Positions 13,501 through 26,950 of a stretch of DNA of 64,000 nt are shown here, piece by piece (position 1 is the first letter of the stretch; each line of letters opens with the position of its first letter). The notes beneath the pieces were generated by a model that searched no databases, was not told where the DNA came from, and saw only the letters and a program-made list of their open reading frames with translations. The DNA is from Apostichopus japonicus (taxonomy: Eukaryota; Echinodermata; Holothuroidea; Aspidochirotida; Stichopodidae), in NCBI RefSeq assembly GCF_037975245.1, contig NC_092562.1, positions 17,623,521 to 17,687,520 of the forward strand. Reading direction: 5' to 3'. The translations under genes were made by a program, and so were the position numbers.

Positions 13501-16050
13501 TCGAACCCCGGGTGATGACGTCTTTTGCCGATCTTTTACAGCAAGTGCCTACACGGGGAGCTGTAAGTATTAGTTAATCCACCTAATATCTCAGTCCATA
13601 CAGTGGCGCGATGGCTTGGCGCACTGTACGAGCTGATGATCGAGACTCTCTTTTGCATCCGTGGTTCGAACCCCGGGTGATGACGTCTTTTGCCGATCTT
13701 TTACAGCAAGTGCCTACACGGGGAGATGTAAGTATTAGTTAATCCACCTAATATCTCAGTCCATACAGTGGCGCGATGGCTTGGCGCACTGTACGAGCTG
13801 ATGATCGAGACTCTCTTTTGCATCCGTGGTTCGAACCCCGGGTGATGACGTCTTTTGCCGATCTTTTACAGCAAGTGCCTACACGGGGAGCTGTAAGTAT
13901 TAGTTAATCCACCTAATATCTCAGTCCATACAGTGGCGCGATGGCTTGGCGCACTGTACGAGCTGATGATCGAGACTCTCTTTTGCATCCGTGGTTCGAA
14001 CCCCGGGTGATGACGTCTTTTGCCGATCTTTTACAGCAAGTGCCTACACGGGGAGCTGTAAGTATTAGTTAATCCACCTAATATCTCAGTCCATACAGTG
14101 GCGCGATGGCTTGGCGCACTGTACGAGCTGATGATCGAGACTCTCTTTTGCATCCGTGGTTCGAACCCCGGGTGATGACGTCTTTTGCCGATCTTTTACA
14201 GCAAGTGCCTACACGGGGAGCTGTAAGTATTAGTTAATCCACCTAATATCTCAGTCCATACAGTGGCGCGATGGCTTGGCGCACTGTACGAGCTGATGAT
14301 CGAGACTCTCTTTTGCATCCGTGGTTCGAACCCCGGGTGATGACGTCTTTTACAGCAAGTGCCTACACGGGGAGCTGTAAGTATTAGTTAATCCACCTAA
14401 TATCTCAGTCCATACAGTGGCGCGATGGCTTGGCGCACTGTACGAGCTGATGGTCGTGACTCTCTTTTGCATCCGTGGCTCGAACCCCGGGTGATGACGT
14501 CTTTTGCCGATCTTTTACTGCAAGTGCCTACACGGGGAGCTGTAAGTATTAGTTAATCCACCTAATATCTCAGTCCATACAGTGGCGCGATGGCTTGGCG
14601 CACTGTACGAGCTGATGATCGAGACTCTCTTTTGCATCCGTGGTTCGAACCCCGGGTGATGACGTCTTTTGCCGATCTTTTACAGCAAGTGCCTACACGG
14701 GGAGCTGTAAGTATTAGTTAATCCACTTAATATCTCAGTCCATACAGTGGCGCGATGGCTTGGCGCACTGTACGAGCTGATGATCGAGACTCTCTTTTGC
14801 ATCCGTGGTTCGAACCCCGGGTGATGACGTCTTTTGCCGATCTTTTACTGCAAGTGCCTACACGGGGAGCTGTAAGTATTAGTTAATCCACCTAATATCT
14901 CAGTCCATACAGTGGCGCGATGGCTTGGCGCACTGTACGAGCTGATGATCGAGACTCTCTTTTGCATCCGTGGTTCGAACCCCGGGTGATGACGTCTTTT
15001 GCCGATCTTTTACAGCAAGTGCCTACACGGGGAGCTGTAAGTATTAGTTAATCCACCTAATATCTCAGTCCATACAGTGGCGCGATGGCTTGGCGCACTG
15101 TACGAGCTGATGATCGAGACTCTCTTTTGCATCCGTGGTTCGAACCCCGGGTGATGACGTCTTTTGCCGATCTTTTACAGCAAGTGCCTACACGGGGAGA
15201 TGTAAGTATTAGTTAATCCACCTAATATCTCAGTCCATACAGTGGCGCGATGGCTTGGCGCACTGTACGAGCTGATGATCGAGACTCTCTTTTGCATCCG
15301 TGGTTCGAACCCCGGGTGATGACGTCTTTTGCCGATCTTTTACGGCAAGTGCCTACACGGGGAGCTGTAAGTATTAGTTAATCCACCTCATATCTCAGTC
15401 CATACAGTGGCGCGATGGCTTGGCGCACTGTACGAGCTGATGATCGAGACTCTCTTTTGCATCCGTGGTTCGAACCCCGGGTGATGACGTCTTTTGCCGA
15501 TCTTTTACAGCAAGTGCCTACACGGGGAGCTGTAAGTATTAGTTAATCCACCTAATATCTCAGTCCATACAGTGGCGCGATGGCTTGGCGCACTGTACGA
15601 GCTGATGATCGAGACTCTCTTTTGCATCCGTGGTTCGAACCCCGGGTGATGACGTCTTTTGCCGATCTTTTACAGCAAGTGCCTACACGGGGAGCTGTAA
15701 GTATTAGTTAATCCACCTAATATCTCAGTCCATACAGTGGCGCGATGGCTTGGCGCACTGTACGAGCTGATGATCGAGACTCTCTTTTGCATCCGTGGTT
15801 CGAACCCCGGGTGATGACGTCTTTTACAGCAAGTGCCTACACAGGGAGATGTAAGTATTAGTTAATCCACCTAATATCTCAGTCCATACAGTGGCGCGAT
15901 GGCTTGGCGCACTGTACGAGCTGATGGTCGTGACTCTCTTTTGCATCCGTGGCTCGAACCCCGGGTGATGACGTCTTTTGCCGATCTTTTACAGCAAGTG
16001 CCTACACGGGGAGCTGTAAGTATTAGTTAATCCACCTAATATCTCAGTCC
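10600..16050 (+). repeat. L-rich homogenised block with an 11-monomer (1804-bp) repeat
   Basis: Nearly all units here are long. The variant GATGGTCGTGAC at 12648 recurs at 14452, TTACTGCAAG at 12711 recurs at 14515, and ACTTAATATC at 12921 recurs at 14725, all 1804 bp apart. That equals ten L plus one S monomer. GATGGTCGTGAC recurs again at 15926, a further 1474 bp (eight L plus one S), and GGGAGATGTA at 13721 and 15195 shares that distance. The short units mark the repeat edges. Confidence 0.8.
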
Positions 16051-19000
16051 ATACAGTGGCGCGATGGCTTGGCGCACTGTACGAGCTGATGATCGAGACT
16101 CTCTTTGCATCCGTGGTTCGAACCCCGGGTGATGACGTCTTTTGCCGATCTTTTACAGCAAGTGCCTACACGGGGAGCTGTAAGTATTAGTTAATCCACC
16201 TAATATCTCAGTCCATACAGTGGCGCGATGGCTTGGCGCACTGAACGAGCTGATGATCGAGACTCTCTTTTGCATCCGTGGTTCGAACCCTGGGTGATGA
16301 CGTCTTTTACAGCAAGTGCCTACACGGGGAGCTGTAAGTATTAGTTAATCCACCTAATATGTCAGTCCATACAGTGGCGCGATGGCTTGGCGCACTGTAC
16401 GAGCTGATGGTCGTGACTCTCTTTTGCATCCGTGGCTCGAACCCCGGGTGATGACGTCTTTTGCCGATCTTTTACAGCAAGTGCCTACACGGGGAGCTGT
16501 AAGTATTAGTTAATCCACCTAATATCTCAGTCCATACAGTGGCGCGATGGCTTGGCGCACTGTACGAGCTGATGATCGAGACTCTTTTGCATCCGTGGTT
16601 CGAACCCCGGGTGATGACGTCTTTTGCCGAGCTTTTACAGCAAGTGCCTACACGGGGAGCTGTAAGTATTAGTTAATCCACCTAATATCTCAGTCCATAC
16701 AGTGGCGCGATGGCTTGGCGCACTGTACGAGCTGATGATCGAGACTCTCTTTTGCATCCGTGGTTCGAACACCGGGTGATGACGTCTTTTGCCGATCTTT
16801 TACAGCAAGTGCCTACACGGGGAGCTGTAAGTATTAGTTAATCCACCTAATATCTCAGTCCATACAGTGGCGCGATGGCTTGGCGCACTGTACGAGCTGA
16901 TGATCGAGACTCTCTTTTGCATCCGTGGTTCGAACCCCGGGTGATGACGTCTTTTGCCGATTTTTTACAGCAAGTGCCTACACGGGGAGCTGTAAGTATT
17001 AGTTAATCCACCTAATATCTCAGTCCATACAGTGGCGCGATGGCTTGGCGCACTGTACGAGCTGATGATCGAGACTCTCTTTTGCATCCGTGTTTCGAAC
17101 CCCGGGTGATGACCTTTTTTACAGCAAATGCCTACACGGGGAGCTGTAAGTATTAGTTAATCCACCTAATATCTCAGTCCATACATTGGCGCGATGGCTT
17201 GGCGCACTGTACGAGCTGATGATCGAGACTCTCTTTTGCATCCGTGGTTCGAACCCCGGGTAATGACGTCTTTTGCCGATTTTTTACAGCAAGTGCCTAC
17301 ACGGGGAGCTGTAAGTATTAGTTAATCCACCTAATATCTCAGTCAATACAGTGGCGCGATGGCTTGGCGCACTGTACGAGCTGATGATCGAGACTCTCTT
17401 TTGCATCCGTGTTTCGAACCCCGGGTGATGACGTCTTTTACAGCAAATGCCTACACGGGGAGCTGTAAGTATTAGTTAATCCACCTAATATCTCAGTCCA
17501 TACAGTGGCGCGATGGCTTGGCGCACTGTACGAGCTGATGATCGAGACTCTCTTTTGCATCCGTGGTTCGAACCCCGGGTGATGACGTCTTTTGCCGATC
17601 TTTTACAGCAAGTGCCTACACGGGGAGCTGTAAGTATTAGTTAATCCACCTAATATCTCAGTCCATACAGTGGCGCGATGGCTTGGCGCACTGTACGAGC
17701 TGATGATCGAGACTCTCTTTTGCATCCGTGGTTCGAACCCCGGGTGATGACGTCTTTTGCCGATCCTTTACAGCAAGTGCCTACACGGGGAGCTGTAAGT
17801 ATTAGTTAACCCACCTAATATCTCAGTCCATACAGTGGCGCGATGGCTTGGCGCACTGTACGAGCTGATGATCGAGACTCTCTTTTGCATCCGTGGTTCG
17901 AACCCCGGGTGATGATGTCTTTTACAGCAAGTGCCTACACGGGGAGCTGTAAGTATTAGTTAATCCACCTAATATCTCAGTCCATACAGTGGCGCGATGG
18001 CTTGGCGCACTGTACGAGCTGATGATCGAGACTCTCTTTTGCATCCGTGGTTCGAACCCCGGGTGATGACGTCTTTTGCCGATCTTTTACAGCAAGTGCC
18101 TACACGGGGAGCTGTAAGTATTAGTTAATCCACCTAATATCTCAGTCCATACAGTGGCGCGATGGCTTGGCGCACTGAACGAGCTGATGATCGAGACTCT
18201 CTTTTGCATCCGTGGTTCGAACCCCGGGTGATGACGTCTTTTACAGCAAGTGCCTACACGGGGAGCTGTAAGTATTAGTTAATCCACCTAATATGTCAGT
18301 CCATACAGTGGCGCGATGGCTTGGCGCACTGTACGAGCTGATGGTCGTGACTCTCTTTTGCATCCGTGGCTCGAACCCCGGGTGATGACGTCTTTTGCCG
18401 ATCTTTTACAGCAAGTGCCTACACGGGGAGCTGTAAGTATTAGTTAATCCACCTAATATCTCAGTCCATACAGTGGCGCGATGGCTTGGCGCACTGTACG
18501 AGCTGATGATCGAGACTCTCTTTTGCATCCGTGGTTCGAACCCCGGGTGATGACGTCTTTTGCCGAGCTTTTACAGCAAGTGCCTACACGGGGAGCTGTA
18601 AGTATTAGTTAATCCACGTAATATCTCAGTCCATACAGTGGCGCGATGGCTTGGCGCACTGTACGAGCTGATGATCGAGACTCTCTTTTGCATCCGTGGT
18701 TCGAACCCCGGGTGATGACGTCTTTTGCCGATCTTTTACAGCAAGTGCCTACACGGGGAGCTGTAAGTATTAGTTAATCCACCTAATATCTCAGTCCATA
18801 CAGTGGCGCGATGGCTTGGCGCACTGTACGAGCTGATGATCGAGACTCTCTTTTGCACCCGTGGTTCGAACCCCGGGTGATGACGTCTTTTGCCGATTTT
18901 TTACAGCAAGTGCCTACACGGGGAGCTGTAAGTATTAGATAATCCACCTAATATCTCAGTCCATACAGTGGCGCGATGGCTTGGCGCACTGTACGAGCTG

Positions 19001-20500
19001 ATGATCGAGACTCTCTTTTGCATCCGTGTTTCGAACCCCGGGTGATGACGTCTTTTACAGCAAATGCCTACACGGGGAGCTGTAAGTATTAGTTAATCCA
19101 CCTAATATCTCAGTCCATACATTGGCGCGATGGCTTGGCGCACTGTACGAGCTGATGATCGAGACTCTCTTTTGCATCCGTGGTTCGAACCCCGGGTGAT
19201 GACGTCTTTTACAGCAAGTGCCTACACGGGGAGCTGTAAGTATTAGTTAATCCACCTAATATCTCAGTCCATACAGTGGCGCGATGGCTTGGCGCACTGT
19301 ACGAGCTGATGATCGAGACTCTCTTTTGCATCCGTGGTTCGAACCCCGGGTGATGATGTCTTTTACAGCAAGTGCCTACACGGGGAGCTGTAAGTATTAG
19401 TTAATCCACCTAATATCTCAGTCCATACAGTGGCGCGATGGCTTGGCGCACTGTACGAGCTGATGATCGAGACTCTCTTTTGCATCCGTGGTTCGAACCC
19501 CGGGTGATGACGTCTTTTGCCGATCTTTTACAGCAAGTGCCTACACGGGGAGCTGTAAGTATTAGTTAATCCACCTAATATCTCAGTCCATACAGTGGCG
19601 CGATGGCTTGGCGCACTGAACGAGCTGATGATCGAGACTCTCTTTTGCATCCGTGGTTCGAACCCCGGGTGATGACGTCTTTTACAGCAAGTGCCTACAC
19701 GGGGAGCTGTAAGTATTAGTTAATCCACCTAATATCTCAGTCCATACAGTGGCGCGATGGCTTGGCGCACTGTACGAGCTGATGGTCGTGACTCTCTTTT
19801 GCATCCGTGGCTCGAACCCCGGGTGATGACGTCTTTTGCCGATCTTTTACAGCAAGTGCCTACACGGGGAGCTGTAAGTATTAGTTAATCCACCTAATAT
19901 CTCAGTCCATACAGTGGCGCGATGGCTTGGCGCACTGTACGAGCTGATGATCGAGACTCTCTTTTGCATCCGTGGTTCGAACCCCGGGTGATGACGTCTT
20001 TTGCCGAGCTTTTACAGCAAGTGCCTACACGGGGAGCTGTAAGTATTAGTTAATCCACCTAACATCTCAGTCCATACAGTGGCGCGATGGCTTGGCGCAC
20101 TGTACGAGCTGATGATCGAGACTCTCTTTTGCATCCGTGGTTCGAACCCCGGGTGATGACGTCTTTTGCCGATCTTTTACAGCAAGTGCCTACACGGGGA
20201 GCTGTAAGTATTAGTTAATCCACCTAATATCTCAGTCCATACAGTGGCGCGATGGCTTGGCGCACTGTACGAGCTGATGATCGAGACTCTCTTTTGCATC
20301 CGTGGTTCGAACCCCGGGTGATGACGTCTTTTGCCGATTTTTTACAGCAAGTGCATACACGGGGAGCTGTAAGTATTAGTTAATCCACGTAATATCTCAG
20401 TCCATACAGTGGCGCGATGGCTTGGCGCACTGTACGAGCTGATGATCGAGACTCTCTTTTGCATCCGTGTTTCGAACCCCGGGTGATGACGTCTTTTGCC
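16050..20500 (+). repeat. Higher-order repeat with 1934- and 1441-bp steps
   Basis: CTGAACGAGC occurs at 16241, 18175 and 19616. GATGGTCGTGAC occurs at 16409, 18343 and 19784. GCCGAGC occurs at 16626, 18562 and 20003. The steps are 1934-1936 bp and then 1441 bp. The 2-bp discrepancy comes from a private deletion near 16581 (GACTCTTTTGC). The 1441-bp step equals nine monomers (five L, four S), and the longer step equals twelve. Other variants in the block are GATTTTTTACAG units and TGTTTCGAAC B-box variants near 17093, 17411, 19029 and 20468. Confidence 0.8.
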
Positions 20501-23500
20501 GATCTTTTACAGCAAGTGCCTACACGGGGAGCTGTAAGTATTAGTTAATCCACCTAATATCTCAGTCCATACAGTGGCGCGATGGCTTGGCGCACTGTAC
20601 GAGCTGATGATCGAGACTCTCTTTTGCATCCGTGGTTCGAACCCCGGGTGATGACGTCTTTTGCCGATCTTTTACAGCAAGTGCCTACACGGGGAGCTGT
20701 AAGTATTAGTTAATCCACCTAATATCTCAGTCCATACAGTGGCGCGATGGCTTGGCGCACTGTACGAGCTGATGATCGAGACTCTCTTTTGCATCCGTGG
20801 TTCGAACCCCGGGTAATGACGTCTTTTGCCGATTTTTTACAGCAAGTGCCTACACGGGGAGCTGTAAGTATTAGTTAATCCACCTAATATCTCAGTCCAT
20901 ACAGTGGCGCGATGGCTTGGCGCACTGTACGAGCTGATGATCGAGACTCTCTTTTCGTCCGTGTTTCGAACCCCGGGTGATGACGTCTTTTACAGCAAAT
21001 GCCTACACGGGGAGCTGTAAGTATTAGTTAATCCACCTAATATCTCAGTCCATACAGTGGCGCGATGGCTTGGCGCACTGTACGAGCTGATGATCGAGAC
21101 TCTCTTTTGCATCCGTGGTTCGAACCCCGGGTGATGACGTCTTTTGCCGATCTTTTACTGCAAGTGCCTACACGGGGAGCTGTTAGTATTAGTTAATCCA
21201 CCTAATATCTCAGTCCATACAGTGGCGCGATGGCTTGGCGCACTGTACGAGCTGATGATCGAGACTCTCTTTTGCATCCGTGGTTCGAACCCCGGGTGAT
21301 GACGTCTTTTGCCGATCCTTTACAGCAAGTACCTACACGGGGAGCTGTAAGTATTAGTTAATCCACCTAATATCTCAGTCCATACAGTGGCGCGATGGCT
21401 TGGCGCACTGTACGAGCTGATGATCGAGACTCTCTTTTGCATCCGTGGTTCGAACCCCGGGTGATGACGTCTTTTGACGTCTTTTACAGCAAGTGCCTAC
21501 ACGGGGAGCTGTAAGTATTAGTTAATCCACCTAATATCTCAGTCCATACAGTGGCGCGATGGCTTGGCGCACTGTACGAGCTGATGATCGAGACTCTCTT
21601 TTGCATCCGTGGTTCGAACCCCGGGTGATGACGTCTTTTGCCGATCCTTTACAGCAAGTGCCTACACGGGGAGCTGTAAGTATTAGTTAATCCACCTAAT
21701 ATCTCAGTCCATACAGTGGCGCGATGGCTTGGCGCACTGTACGAGCTGATGATCGAGACTCTCTTTTGCATCCGTGGTTCGAACCCCGGGTGATGACGTC
21801 TTTTGCCGATCTTTTACAGCAAATGCCTACACGGGGAGCTGTAAGTATTAGTTAATCCACCTAATATCTCAGTCCATACAGTGGCGCGATGGCTTGGCGC
21901 ACTGTACGAGCTGATGATCGAGACTCTCTTTTGCATCCGTGGTTCGAACCCCGGGTGATGACGTCTTTTGCCGATCTTTTACAGCAAGTGCCTACACGGG
22001 GAGCTGTAAGTATTAGTTAATCCACCTAATATTTCAGTCCATACAGTGGCGCGATGGCTTGGCGCACTGTACGAGCTGATATTCGAGACTCTCTTTTGCA
22101 TCCGTGGTTCGAACCCCGGGTGATGACGTCTTTTGCCGATCTTTTACAGCAAGTGCCTACACGGGGAGCTGTAAGTATTAGTTAATCCACCTAATATCTC
22201 AGTCCATACAGTGGCGCGATGGCTTGGCGCACTGTACGAGCTGATGATCGAGACTCTCTTTTGCATCCGTGGTTCGAACCCCGGGTGATGACGTCTTTTG
22301 CCGATCTTTTACAGCAAGTGCCTACACGGGGAGCTGTAAGTATTAGTTAATCTACCTAATATCTCAGTCCATACAGTGGCGCGATGGCTTTCCGCACTGT
22401 ACAAGCTGATGATCGAGACTCTCTTTTGCATCCGTGGTTCGAACCCCGGGTGATGACGTCTTTTGCCGATCTTTTACAGCAAGTGCCTACACGGGGAGCT
22501 GTAAGTATTAGTTAACCCACCTAATATCTCAGTCCATACAGTGGCGCGATGGCTTGGCGCACTGTACGAGCTGATGATCGAGACTCTCTTTTGCATCCGT
22601 GGTTCGAGCCCGGGTGATGACGTCTTTTGCCGATTTTTTACAGCAAGTGCCTACACGGGGAGCTGTAAGTATTAGTTAATCCACCTAATATCTCAGTCCA
22701 TACAGTGGCGCGATGGCTTGGCGCACTGTACGAGCTGATGATCGAGACTCTCTTTTGCATCCGTGGTTCGAACCCCGGGTGATGACGTCTTTTACAGCAA
22801 ATACCTACATGGGGACTGTAAGTATTAGTTAATCCACCTAATATCTCAGTCCATACAGTGGCGCGATGGCTTGGCGCACTGTACGAGCTAATGATCGAGA
22901 CTCTCTTTTGCATCCGTGGTTCGAACCCCGGGTGATGACGTCTTTTACAGCAAATGCCTACACGGGGAGCTGTAAGTATTAGTTAATCCACCTAATATCT
23001 CAGTCCATACAGTGGCGCGATGGCTTGGCGCACTGTACGAGCTGATGATCGAGACTCTCTTTTGCATCCGTGGTTCGAACCCCGGGTGATGACGTCTTTT
23101 GCCGATCTTTTACAGCAAGTGCCTACACGGGGAGCTGTAAGTATTAGTTAATCCACCTAATATCTCAGTCCATACAGTGGCGCGATGGCTTGGCGCACTG
23201 TACGAGCTGATGATCGAGACTCTCTTTTGCATCCGTGGTTCGAACCCCGGGTGATGACGTCTTTTACAGCAAGTGCCTACACGGGGAGCTGTAAGTATTA
23301 GTTAATCCACCTAATATCTCAGTCCATACAGTGGCGCGATGGCTTGGCGCACTGTACGAGCTGATGATCGAGACTCTCTTTTGCATCCGTGGTTCGAACC
23401 CGGGTGATGACGTCTTTTGCCGATTTTTTACAGCAAGTGCCTACACGGGGAGCTGTAAGTATTAGTTAATCCACCTAATATCTCAGTCCATACAGTGGCG

Positions 23501-23730
23501 CGATGGCTTGGCGCACTGTACGAGCTGATGATCGAGACTCTCTTTTGCATCCGTGGTTCGAACCCCGGGTGATGACGTCTTTTACAGCAAATACCTACAT
23601 GGGGAGCTGTAAGTATTAGTTAACCCACCTAATATCTCAGTCCATTCAGTGGCGCGATGGCTTGGCGCACTGTACGAGCTGATGATCGAGACTCTCTTTT
23701 GCATCCGTGGTTCGAACCCCGGGTGATGAC
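20500..23730 (+). repeat. Mixed L/S satellite block with private indels
   Basis: These are ordinary monomers with several one-off changes: CTTTTCGTCC near 20950, the 10-bp duplication at 21466-21485, a B-box region shortened by one base near 22607 (TTCGAGCCCGGG) and near 23397 (TTCGAACCCGGG), and GCTTTCCGCAC near 22387. The linked variant CAAATACCTACATGGGG appears near 22797 and 23588 and again in the next block at 24721 and 26338. At 22813 it has also lost one base (GGGGACTGTAAG). Confidence 0.85.
21466..21485 (+). repeat. 10-bp tandem duplication GACGTCTTTT at a monomer boundary
   Basis: GACGTCTTTT is present twice in a row at 21466-21475 and 21476-21485 before ACAGC. It is seen once in the window. 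It falls at the same pyrimidine-rich site where L and S monomers differ and shows this boundary is prone to slippage or misaligned exchange. Confidence 0.85.
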
Positions 23731-26700
23731 GTCTTTTGCCGATCTTTTACAGCAAGTGCCTACACGGGGAGCTGTAAGTATTAGTTAATCCACCTAATAT
23801 CTCAGTCCATACAGTGGCGCGATGGCTTGGCGCACTGTACAAGCTGATGATCGAGACTCTCTTTTGCATCCGTGGTTCGAACCCCGGGTTATGACGTCTT
23901 TTGCCGATCCTTTACAGCAAGTGCCTACACGGGGAGCTGTAAGTATTAGTTAATCCACCTAATATCTCAGTCCATAGAGTGGCGCGATGGCTAGGCGCAC
24001 TGTACGAGCTGATGATCGAGACTCTCTTTTGCATCCGTGGTTCGAACCCCGGGTGATGACGTCTTTTACAGCAAGTGCCTACACGGGGAGCTGTAAGTAT
24101 TAATTAATCCACCTAATATCTCAGTCCATACAGTGGCGCGATGGCTTGGCGAACTGTACGAGCTGATGATCGAGACTCTCTTTTGCATCCGTGGTTCGAA
24201 CCCCGGGTGATGACGTCTTTTGCCGATCTTTTACAGCAAGTGCCTACACGGGGAGCTGTAAGTATTAGTTAATCCACCTAATATCTCAGTCCATGCAGTG
24301 ACGCGATGGCTCGGCGCACTGTACGAGCTGATGATCGAGACTCTCTTTTGCATCCGTTGTTCGAACCCCGGGTGATGACGTCTTTTGCCGATCTTTTACA
24401 GCAAGTGCCTACACGGGGAGATGTAAGTATTAGTTAATCCACCTAATATCTCAGTCCATACAGTGGCGCGATGGCTTGGCGCACTGTACGAGCTGATGAT
24501 CGAGACTCTCTTTTGCATCCGTGGTTCGAACCCCGGGTGATGACGTCTTTTGCCGATCTTTTACAGCAAGTGCCTACACGGGGAGCTGTAAGTATTAGTT
24601 AATCCACCTAATATCTCAGTCCATACAGTGGCGCGATGGCTTGGCGCACTGTACGAGCTGATGATCGAGACTCACTTTTGCATCCGTGGTTCGAACCCCG
24701 GGTGATGACGTCTTTTACAGCAAATACCTACATGGGGAGCTGTAAGTATTAGTTAATCCACCTAATATCTCAGTCCATACAGTGGCGCGATGGCTTGGCG
24801 CACTGTACGAGCTGATGATCGAGACTCTCTTTTGCATCCGTGGTTCGAACCCCGGGTGATGACGTCTTTTACAGCAAGTGCCTACACGGGGAGCTGTAAG
24901 TATTAGTTAATCCACCTAATATCTCAGTCCATACAGTGGCGCGATGGCTTGGCGCACTGTACGAGCTGATGATCGAGACTCTCTTTTGCATCCGTGGTTC
25001 GAACCCCGGGTGATGACGTCTTTTGCCGATCTTTTACAGCAAGTGCCTACACGGGGAGCTGTAAGTATTAGTTAATCCACCTAATATCTCAGTCCATACA
25101 GTGGCGCGATGGCTTGGCGCACTGTACGAGCTGATGATCGAGACTCTCTTTTGCATCCGTTGTTCGAACCCCGGGTGATGACGTCTTTTGCCGATCTTTT
25201 ACAACAAGTGCCTACACGGGGAGATGTAAGTATTAGTTAATCCACCTAATATCTCAGTCCATACAGTGGCGCGATGGCTTGGCGCACTGTACGAGCTGAT
25301 GATCGAGACTCTCTTTTGCATCCGTGGTTCGAACCCCGGGTGATGACGTCTTTTGCCGATCTTTTACAGCAAGTGCCTACACGGGGAGCTGTAAGTATTA
25401 GTTAATCCACCTAATATCTCAGTCCATACAGTGGCGCGATGGCTTGGCGCACTGTACAAGCTGATGATCGAGACTCTCTTTTGCATCCGTGGTTCGAACC
25501 CCGGGTGATGACGTCTTTTGCCGATCCTTTACAGCAAGTGCCTACACGGGGAGCTGTAAGTATTAGTTAATCCACCTAATATCTCAGTCCATACAGTGGC
25601 GCGATGGCTAGGCGCACTGTACGAGCTGATGATCGAGACTCTCTTTTGCATCCGTGGTTCGAACCCCGGGTGATGACGTCTTTTACAGCAAGTGCCTACA
25701 CGGGGAGCTGTAAGTATTAATTAATCCACCTAATATCTCAGTCCATACAGTGGCGCGATGGCTTGGCGAACTGTACGAGCTGATGATCGAGACTCTCTTT
25801 TGCATCCGTGGTTCGAACCCCGGGTGATGACGTCTTTTGCCGATCTTTTACAGCAAGTGCCTACACGGGGAGCTGTAAGTATTAGTTAATCCACCTAATA
25901 TCTCAGTCCATGCAGTGACGCGATGGCTCGGCGCACTGTACGAGCTGATGATCGAGACTCTCTTTTGCATCCGTTGTTCGAACCCCGGGTGATGACGTCT
26001 TTTGCCGATCTTTTACAGCAAGTGCCTACACGGGGAGATGTAAGTATTAGTTAATCCACCTAATATCTCAGTCCATACAGTGGCGCGATGGCTTGGCGCA
26101 CTGTACGAGCTGATGATCGAGACTCTCTTTTGCATCCGTGGTTCGAACCCCGGGTGATGACGTCTTTTGCCGATCTTTTACAGCAAGTGCCTACACGGGG
26201 AGCTGTAAGTATTAGTTAATCCACCTAATATCTCAGTCCATACAGTGGCGCGATGGCTTGGCGCACTGTACGAGCTGATGATCGAGACTCTCTTTTGCAT
26301 CCGTGGTTCGAACCCCGGGTGATGACGTCTTTTACAGCAAATACCTACATGGGGAGCTGTAAGTATTAGTTAATCCACCTAATATCTCAGTCCATACAGT
26401 GGCGCGATGGCTTGGCGCACTGTACGAGCTAATGATCGAGACTCTCTTTTGCATCCGTGGTTCGAACCCCGGGTGATGACGTCTTTTACAGCAAATGCCT
26501 ACACGGGGAGCTGTAAGTATTAGTTAATCCACCTAATATCTCAGTCCATACAGTGGCGCGATGGCTTGGCGCACTGTACGAGCTGATGATCGAGACTCTC
26601 TTTTGCATCCGTGGTTCGAACCCCGGGTGATGACGTCTTTTGCCGATCTTTTACAGCAAGTGCCTACACGGGGAGCTGTAAGTATTAGTTAATTCACCTA

Positions 26701-26950
26701 ATATCTCAGTCCATACAGTGGCGCGATGGCTTGGCGCACTGTACGAGCTGATGATCGAGACTCTCTTTTGCATCCGTGGTTCGAACCCCGGGTGATGACG
26801 TCTTTTGCCGATCTTTAACAGCAAGTGCCTACACGGGGAGCTGTTAGTATTAGTTAATCCACCTAATATCTCAGTCCATACAGTGGCGCGATGGCTTGGC
26901 GCACTGTACGAGCTGATGATCGAGACTCTCTTTTGCATCCGTGGTTCGAA
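23730..26950 (+). repeat. Tandem higher-order repeat, 1617 bp (10 monomers)
   Basis: AAGCTGATG at 23841 and 25458, CTAGGCG at 23991 and 25608, TAATTAATCC at 24101 and 25718, CCATGCAGTGACGCG at 24291 and 25908, and CAAATACC at 24721 and 26338 are all exactly 1617 bp apart. This equals seven L and three S monomers. CATGCAGTGACGCG alters the A-box/D-arm region in both copies, so that change preceded the duplication. Confidence 0.88.
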
